Positions 58,723 to 64,000 of a stretch of 64,000 nt of DNA are shown piece after piece (the stretch's first letter is position 1; each line of letters begins with the position of its first letter). The notes beneath the pieces were generated by a model, which was not told where the DNA came from, searched no databases, and saw only the letters and a list, made by a program, of their open reading frames with translations. Position numbers and translations under genes: made by a program. This stretch comes from Prevotella sp. oral taxon 376 (GTDB taxonomy: Bacteria; Bacteroidota; Bacteroidia; Bacteroidales; Bacteroidaceae): contig NZ_PYXG01000001.1 of the NCBI RefSeq assembly GCF_003043945.1, forward strand, positions 186,001 through 250,000. Direction: 5' to 3'.

Positions 58723-59427
58723 TTATTTTCCTACGGTCAGATTCTTACTATCAATATCGCCTGAGCCCTTAAGGAGTTTGTCTAGATGATTCACATTTCC
58801 CGAGAGCGTGATGTCTCCCACCCCATACAGACGACAGCTCACACGGTCGCAATGATCGTAGTTCACATCGATATCACCAACCCCTTTCAGCAGGATGGTC
58901 GAGTGCTGGCACTTCACTTTCTCGACATCGATATCGCCCGTGCCCCTCATCGTAACATTGAGCACATCGCAGAGCACATTCTCCAGATGGATGTCGCCCG
59001 CGCCTTTAAGGCTGATATCAAGCACATCCGTATCCAGAAGTCCCTCGATGTCCACATCTCCGGCCCCTTCTACGGAGACTCCTGTAAGGTCGGGACTGGT
59101 GATATAGACATCCACCTGGTCGTGACCGGAGAGGCCCAGCAGCCTCCGCGGCTGCGTATTGTCTATCTTCAGCACCCCGTTTTCCAGCTTAAGAACAACA
59201 TTTTTTACAGCACTCTCGCGGCCCACGATCCGCACCGAGGTGGTGTCAGCCTGCCGATAATGCACACTCTGATAGGTTCTGAGCTCTATTTTTTCGAACT
59301 CTCCGACCTTGTATCTGCGCTGGACGGTGTTCGACGCGCCGCGCCTCAGGCCGCTACCGCACGATACGACTACAAGTGATGCAAGGGCTATCATCAGAAA
59401 AATGGGTATTCGTTTCATTTTTTTCAA
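58723..59427 (-). CDS. DUF2807 (GIN-domain) lipoprotein
   Basis: The 234-residue protein has a lipoprotein signal (MKKMKRIPIFLMIALASLVV, then VSC with Cys23). The DUF2807 domain is a right-handed beta-helix-like stack visible as repeats of GAGDVDIEG, GAGDIHLEN, GTGDIDVEK, GVGDIDVNY, GVGDITLSG and GSGDIDSKN at about 20-residue spacing. Such proteins are envelope components of unknown role, common in Bacteroidetes. It has its own transcript, upstream of the large divergent activase gene. Confidence 0.88.
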   Translation of the reverse strand: MKKMKRIPIFLMIALASLVVVSCGSGLRRGASNTVQRRYKVGEFEKIELRTYQSVHYRQADTTSVRIVGRESAVKNVVLKLENGVLKIDNTQPRRLLGLSGHDQVDVYITSPDLTGVSVEGAGDVDIEGLLDTDVLDISLKGAGDIHLENVLCDVLNVTMRGTGDIDVEKVKCQHSTILLKGVGDIDVNYDHCDRVSCRLYGVGDITLSGNVNHLDKLLKGSGDIDSKNLTVGK

Positions 59428-59525
59428 CTTTTATTTGATTTATCTTTTTGACGAGGAAGATGCTCAAAAAGTTGCATAACCGCACAAAAAAAGCCGAATA
59501 TTTTTTCCGTTCTGAAAAAACTTCG

Positions 59526-59534
59526 TAAATTTGC
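59526..59534 (+). promoter_or_regulatory. -7 box of the activase gene
   Basis: TAAATTTGC fits TAnnTTTG, 22 nt before the ATG at 59557. Confidence 0.6.
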
Positions 59535-59556
59535 AGCATAATTAGGGGAGGCTATA

Positions 59557-62500
59557 ATGCGTAACAAGAGTTGTAAAGTAGGACTGGATATAGGTTCTAC
59601 AACTGCCAAGATTGTCGTCATCGACGGTCAGGACAAGCCCATTTTCTCACGATACAAGCGACATAATGCCCGTGTAGGACAACTTATATCCTCCTATTTC
59701 AATGAAATTATTGACAAGTTTGGCGACCTTGAGGTAAACCTCTGCGTTACCGGGAGTGTCGGCATGTCCACCGCCGAGCAGCTGAAGGCCGAGTTCATTC
59801 AGGAAGTCGTAGCCGCGACTGCCTTTGCCAATACCCGTTATCCGGAAGCCAAGGCATTGATAGACATCGGCGGGGAAGACGCCAAGGTGGTCTTCTTTAA
59901 CGACGGAAACGCGGAACTGCGCATGAACGGAAACTGTGCCGGTGGCACAGGAGCCTTCCTCGATCAGATGTCGGTGCTCATGGGCATAGACAACAACACG
60001 ATGAGCAACCTTGCCATGCAGGCCGAGCGCACCTATCCGATGGCTGCCCGATGCGGTGTCTTTGCCAAGACCGACATCCAAAACCTCATGTCGCGCAACC
60101 TGCCCGAAAGCGACATCGCAGCCTCCATCTTCCACTCCATTGCCGTCCAGACCGTTACCACCCTTTCTCACGGGTGCGACTTCCAGCCTCCCATCCTGCT
60201 CTGCGGAGGGCCGCTGACTTTCCTGCCGGCCTTGAGAAAGGCTTTTGCCCACTATCTCAAACTCGGCGAGAGCGACTTTATCGTCATTCCGGAGAGTAAT
60301 CTCATACCCGCCTTAGGCTGTGCCATCCGCGGAAAGGGCGACACCGTGAAAATTTCGGAACTGCAGAAACGGCTCGCTACACAGGAGAAACAGGTATGGC
60401 ACAGCGACCTCCAGCCTCTCTTCAAAGACGAGATAGAACACGAGAAATGGCTCGAGCGCAAGAATGCTTTTGCCACGGAAATCCATCCGCTGCGCAAGGG
60501 ACCGATGCAGGTAGTGCTCGGAATCGACAGCGGATCGACCACCACCAAGGTCATCGCCCTCGACACGGAGAGCTCCGACATCGTGTTTTCCTTCTATACC
60601 CTCAATCTTGGCAACCCCATCAAGGCCGTAAGAGAAGGCCTCGAGAGGCTCCGAAGCGAGGCTGCCATGATGAACTGCGACCTCAGAATAACGGGGGCAT
60701 GCTCCACGGGATACGGCGAAGAGCTCATCAAGGCCGCCTTCAACCTCGACGAGGGTATCATCGAGACCATTGCCCATTACCAGGCCGCGGAGAGCCTGAT
60801 GCCGGATGTAAGCTTCATCCTCGACATCGGCGGGCAAGACATGAAGGCCATCTTCGTGGAAAACGGGGCCGTGGTGCGCATGGAACTCAACGAGGCATGC
60901 TCCTCCGGGTGCGGAACCTTCATTCAAACATTCGCTAACAACCTGAACTATGAGGTGCAAAACTTTGCCAAGATTGCCTGTACCGCCTCCGCCCCCTGCG
61001 ACCTCGGCACCCGCTGTACGGTGTTCATGAACTCGAAAGTGAAACAAGTATTACGCGAGGGGGCGACGGTGGCCGATATCTCAGCGGGCCTCTCCTATTC
61101 CGTGGTGAAGAACTGCCTCTACAAAGTGTTGAAGCTCCGGGGCAACGATTCGCTGGGCGACAACATCGTCGTACAGGGCGGAACCATGCGCAACGACTCC
61201 GTGGTGCGCGCCTTCGAACTACTCACGGGAACGGAGGTGGCCCGCAACAACATGCCCGAGATGATGGGAGCCTACGGCTGTGCGCTCCACCTGAAGGCCG
61301 GGCTCGACGCCGCGGCCACCACGAACACCCGTACCCTGGACCAGCTGCTGGCAGGAGCGGAATACGAAACCCGCATGCTCCAGTGCCGGGGATGCGAGAA
61401 CCATTGCTTCGTGTCGATGTATCAATTTCAGGGCGGACGCAAGTTTTATTCGGGCAACAAGTGCGAGCGTGTCTTCAACAACAAGGGTGATCATGCGCGG
61501 AAAGGCGAGAACATCTATACCTATAAATACCAGAGGCTTTTCCGAGAGCCGGGCATCAAGCCCAAGGAGGGCAGCCGCCGCATCGGCATTCCCCGCGTGC
61601 TGAACATGTATGAAGACTATCCTTTCTGGAGCACGCTTCTCCGCAAGGCCGGCTTCGACACCGTGCTCAGCGCCGAGTCGACCTTCACCAGATACGAGGG
61701 AGCCTTGGGCAGCGTGATGAGCGACAACATCTGCTTCCCCGCAAAGCTCGTGCACTCCCACATCCACGAACTGGAAAACCTGGGCGTGGAACGCATCCTG
61801 ATGCCCTATGTGGTGTATGAGCACAACGAGGATGCACGCACGCTGAACAGCTACAACTGCCCCATCGTGTCGGCCTATTCGGATGTCGTGCGCAGCGCCA
61901 TGGAGCCCAAGGTCCCCGTAGACTCTCCCGTCATCAACTTCTCGAACCTGAAACTTCTCACAAAGCAAATCGAAAAGTATCTCCACGGCATCGGCGTAAG
62001 CAAGAAGAAGGCGTCATTGGCCTTACATGCGGCCCTTGAGGCGCAGCGGTCCTACATCCATGATATCAAGGCGGAGAACGCCGTGATACTCCGCAAGAGC
62101 AGAGAGGAGGGGAAACTCACCATCCTGCTTGCCGGACGGCCTTACCACACCGACCCGCTCATCCAGCACAAACTCTCGGAGATGGTGGCGTCATTGGGCG
62201 TAAATGTCATCAGCGACGACATTGTCAGGGGCGACGACTCGGTGGACTCGGGCGAGACTTATCTCGTGAAGCAGTGGGCCTATATGAACCGCATCATCAA
62301 GTCGGGACAGTGGGCGGCGGGGCAACCCGACAACCTGCACTTCGTCCAGATGACTTCTTTCGGCTGCGGGCCCGATGCCTTCATACAAGACGAGATACGC
62401 GACATACTCAAGCGGCACGGAAAGCCGTTCACCCTCCTGAAGATAGACGATGTGAGCAACATCGGCTCGCTGAAGCTGCGCGTGCGCAGCCTGATCGAGA

Positions 62501-63783
62501 GTCTGAAGGCCAAGAACGACGATTACCAGCACCGCACCAGGCAGTTTGAGACCACGCGCGTCTTCCGCCAGGCCGACACGAGACGCAAGATCCTGGCTCC
62601 ATACATGACCGCCTATCTCACTCCCCTGCTCTCCCCTCTGCTCGATCTCATGGGATATGATGTGGAAGTCCTGCCCATGAGCGACGACGAGAGCGCACAG
62701 CTGGGTCTCACCTATGCCAACAACGAGATCTGTTATCCTGCCACCCTCATCGTGGGCGACATCGTGAAAGCGCTCAAGTCGGGAAAATACGACCTCAAGA
62801 ACACGGCCATCGTCATGACGCAGACAGGTGGACAGTGCCGCGCCACCAGCTATGCCGGGCTCATCAAGCGGGCCATGATCGCCAACGGATTTAAGGATGT
62901 GCCGCTCATTACGCTGGGCGTAGCGGCCAACGCAGAAGGCGGAAACGAGCAAGAAGGCTTCGCCATCCCATGGATGAAGTTTGCTAACATCATCACCACA
63001 TCCATCCTTTACGGCGACACCATCTCCAAGATGTATCACGCCGCGGCAGTGAGAGAGCGCAAGCCGGGCGTGGCGGTCTTGCTGAGAGACAAGTTCATGC
63101 GAGAGGCCGACCCGCTTATCCGCCGCAACGACGCCAACGGACTACTCAAGATCATCGGCAACGCGGCCGCCGAATTCGATGCTGTCTGCGTGAATAAGGA
63201 TACTCAGAAGGTGGGCATCGTCGGTGAGATATTCCTGAAGTTCAACCCCTTCTCCCACCAGTTCCTCGCCGACAAGATCATCAGCCGGGGCATCGAGGTG
63301 GTGCCGCCACTGCTTTCACCGTTCTTCCTACAGGAGTTCGTGAATGTCATCGCCCAGAAACACCTCGGCCTCTCGTGCTCGCGGGTGCCCGACTTCGTCG
63401 TCAAGGGCATTTACGGACTTATCCTCCGGCGTGAGAAAAAAATCAACCGGATAGCCGCGCGGTTCCGCTATTTCCGCCCGTTCACCAACATTTTCGACGA
63501 GGCCAAGGCCGTGAACGGCACCGTGTCGCTGGCCGCCCAGTTCGGCGAGGGATGGCTCCTGCCGGCCGACATCATCAGCCTGATACACGGCGGAGTGAAC
63601 AACATCGTGAGCCTGCAGCCTTTTGGCTGCATCGCCAACCATGTGGTGTCGAAGGGCATCGAGAAGCGGCTGCACCGAGACTATCCGCAGCTGAACCTCG
63701 TGAGCCTCGACTTCGACTCGGGCGTGAGTGCCGTGAATGTTACCAACCGGCTGCTGCTCTTCCTCGACAACATCGCCGTCTGA
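59557..63783 (+). CDS. Acyl-CoA dehydratase activase-dehydratase fusion protein
   Basis: The 1408-residue cytoplasmic protein holds two BadF/BadG/BcrA/BcrD-type ATPase domains. The first is at about 5-270, with GLDIGSTTAKIVVI, DIGGEDAKVVFF and NGNCAGGTGAFLDQM; the second at about 320-590, with GIDSGSTTTKVIAL, DIGGQDMKAIFV and NEACSSGCGTFIQ. The Cys in each would hold the bridging 4Fe-4S cluster. A DUF2229 region follows (about 670-890, with CRGCENHC at about 610 before it), then a 2-hydroxyacyl-CoA dehydratase-like region (about 960-1290, with CRATSYAGL). Relatives inject low-potential electrons by ATP hydrolysis. The substrate of this fused form is unknown. Confidence 0.9.
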   Translation: MRNKSCKVGLDIGSTTAKIVVIDGQDKPIFSRYKRHNARVGQLISSYFNEIIDKFGDLEVNLCVTGSVGMSTAEQLKAEFIQEVVAATAFANTRYPEAKALIDIGGEDAKVVFFNDGNAELRMNGNCAGGTGAFLDQMSVLMGIDNNTMSNLAMQAERTYPMAARCGVFAKTDIQNLMSRNLPESDIAASIFHSIAVQTVTTLSHGCDFQPPILLCGGPLTFLPALRKAFAHYLKLGESDFIVIPESNLIPALGCAIRGKGDTVKISELQKRLATQEKQVWHSDLQPLFKDEIEHEKWLERKNAFATEIHPLRKGPMQVVLGIDSGSTTTKVIALDTESSDIVFSFYTLNLGNPIKAVREGLERLRSEAAMMNCDLRITGACSTGYGEELIKAAFNLDEGIIETIAHYQAAESLMPDVSFILDIGGQDMKAIFVENGAVVRMELNEACSSGCGTFIQTFANNLNYEVQNFAKIACTASAPCDLGTRCTVFMNSKVKQVLREGATVADISAGLSYSVVKNCLYKVLKLRGNDSLGDNIVVQGGTMRNDSVVRAFELLTGTEVARNNMPEMMGAYGCALHLKAGLDAAATTNTRTLDQLLAGAEYETRMLQCRGCENHCFVSMYQFQGGRKFYSGNKCERVFNNKGDHARKGENIYTYKYQRLFREPGIKPKEGSRRIGIPRVLNMYEDYPFWSTLLRKAGFDTVLSAESTFTRYEGALGSVMSDNICFPAKLVHSHIHELENLGVERILMPYVVYEHNEDARTLNSYNCPIVSAYSDVVRSAMEPKVPVDSPVINFSNLKLLTKQIEKYLHGIGVSKKKASLALHAALEAQRSYIHDIKAENAVILRKSREEGKLTILLAGRPYHTDPLIQHKLSEMVASLGVNVISDDIVRGDDSVDSGETYLVKQWAYMNRIIKSGQWAAGQPDNLHFVQMTSFGCGPDAFIQDEIRDILKRHGKPFTLLKIDDVSNIGSLKLRVRSLIESLKAKNDDYQHRTRQFETTRVFRQADTRRKILAPYMTAYLTPLLSPLLDLMGYDVEVLPMSDDESAQLGLTYANNEICYPATLIVGDIVKALKSGKYDLKNTAIVMTQTGGQCRATSYAGLIKRAMIANGFKDVPLITLGVAANAEGGNEQEGFAIPWMKFANIITTSILYGDTISKMYHAAAVRERKPGVAVLLRDKFMREADPLIRRNDANGLLKIIGNAAAEFDAVCVNKDTQKVGIVGEIFLKFNPFSHQFLADKIISRGIEVVPPLLSPFFLQEFVNVIAQKHLGLSCSRVPDFVVKGIYGLILRREKKINRIAARFRYFRPFTNIFDEAKAVNGTVSLAAQFGEGWLLPADIISLIHGGVNNIVSLQPFGCIANHVVSKGIEKRLHRDYPQLNLVSLDFDSGVSAVNVTNRLLLFLDNIAV

Positions 63784-63831
63784 CCTGCCACCGACAACCC
63801 GCAACTCGTCGCAAAACCCTTCCCCGCAGGA

Positions 63832-63914
63832 TTACAAGCCGTGTGTAACCATGTTACAAGCCGTGTGTAATCGTGTTACAAACAGCGTGTAATCGCATTA
63901 CACACGGCTTGTAA
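63832..63914. repeat. Array E: four 22-bp-period palindromic repeat units
   Basis: Cores at 63832 and 63854 (both TTACAAGCCGTGTGTAA), 63876 (TTACAAACAGCGTGTAA) and 63898 (TTACACACGGCTTGTAA) are exactly 22 bp apart. Unit 4 is the exact reverse complement of units 1 and 2. The array starts 48 bp past the activase stop; what lies beyond the window is unknown. The remaining bases to 64000 show no gene. Confidence 0.92.
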
Positions 63915-64000
63915 CAACAGCGCATGGGGCTGCCCCGGATCCCGACTGCCGTCTGCCGCCTGGGCGGCAGACATTCCAACCCTCCTGATCTCCCACTCCG

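Noticed and set aside
9090..63914. The 22-bp arrays as CRISPR
   Set aside because: Repeat cores are 17 bp with only 5-bp spacers, there are no spacer-length inserts, no leader and no cas genes.

Overview
This window comes from a Bacteroidota chromosome, most likely a Prevotellaceae (Prevotella-like) species. The evidence is a SusC/SusD pair with an ECF sigma factor and a FecR anti-sigma factor, many Bacteroidales-type DUF lipoproteins, a small Bacteroidetes-type SRP RNA, and repeated Bacteroidetes -7 promoter boxes (TAnnTTTG) in place of sigma70 boxes. The genus is inference; no rRNA gene is present. About 57 protein genes, two tRNAs and one SRP RNA are supported. Most of the window is GC-moderate housekeeping sequence, with one visibly AT-richer cassette at about 47.0-51.9 kb.

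Layout. 1-9 kb is a glycan-utilisation locus: a GH85-type endo-beta-N-acetylglucosaminidase (cut by the window edge), SusD, a SusC with an STN domain, an ECF sigma factor and a FecR anti-sigma factor. This looks like trans-envelope-regulated capture of N-glycans. 9.4-15 kb holds a truncated galactose-mutarotase remnant, transketolase, ribose-5-phosphate isomerase B and a large transglutaminase-like exported protein. 15-25 kb holds pyruvate kinase, DNA polymerase IV, a GH29 alpha-fucosidase, a manganese exporter, a small helical repeat protein, a CBM9-like protein, a tyrosine phosphatase, a degenerate GH28-type beta-helix protein and a lipoprotein MsrB-MsrA fusion. 25-29 kb holds tRNA-Ser, mutS2, and an SRP RNA that lies 5 nt upstream of tRNA-Thr. 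28.7-33 kb is a membrane/envelope operon (small membrane protein, GT2, DUF6452, DUF6048, ApbE, Crp/Fnr regulator). 33-41 kb holds an M3 peptidase, dCMP deaminase, S41 protease, 5-formyl-THF cyclo-ligase, DUF721, recF, a TPR protein, ribH and an exonuclease. 41-46 kb holds lipoproteins and tandem DUF4230 genes. 46.4 kb is a thioesterase. 47-52 kb is an AT-rich three-gene cassette (AAA/DUF4143 ATPase, DUF262 protein, DUF262-DUF1524 GmrSD-like protein) that looks like a defence module. 52-55 kb holds a phosphohexomutase, two lipocalin-like lipoproteins and a TetR regulator. 55.5-58.7 kb is a four-gene operon in which every junction is a 4-nt overlap (nucleotidyltransferase, ATP-grasp, CDP-alcohol phosphatidyltransferase, HAD phosphatase), probably making a polar lipid head group or phosphodiester. 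58.7-64 kb holds a DUF2807 lipoprotein and a 1408-residue acyl-CoA dehydratase-activase fusion.

The most striking signal that genes do not explain is a family of tandem arrays built from a 17-bp near-palindrome (TTACAMRCNGYKTGTAA) repeated at exactly 22-bp spacing. Five arrays of 3-4 units each (16 good units plus one decayed) lie only in intergenic DNA just after gene 3' ends. At least three of them lie between convergent genes. They are neither CRISPR nor ordinary terminators and look like arrayed protein-binding sites. The 47-52 kb cassette and the 55.5-58.7 kb operon are the best candidates for little-described protein systems.
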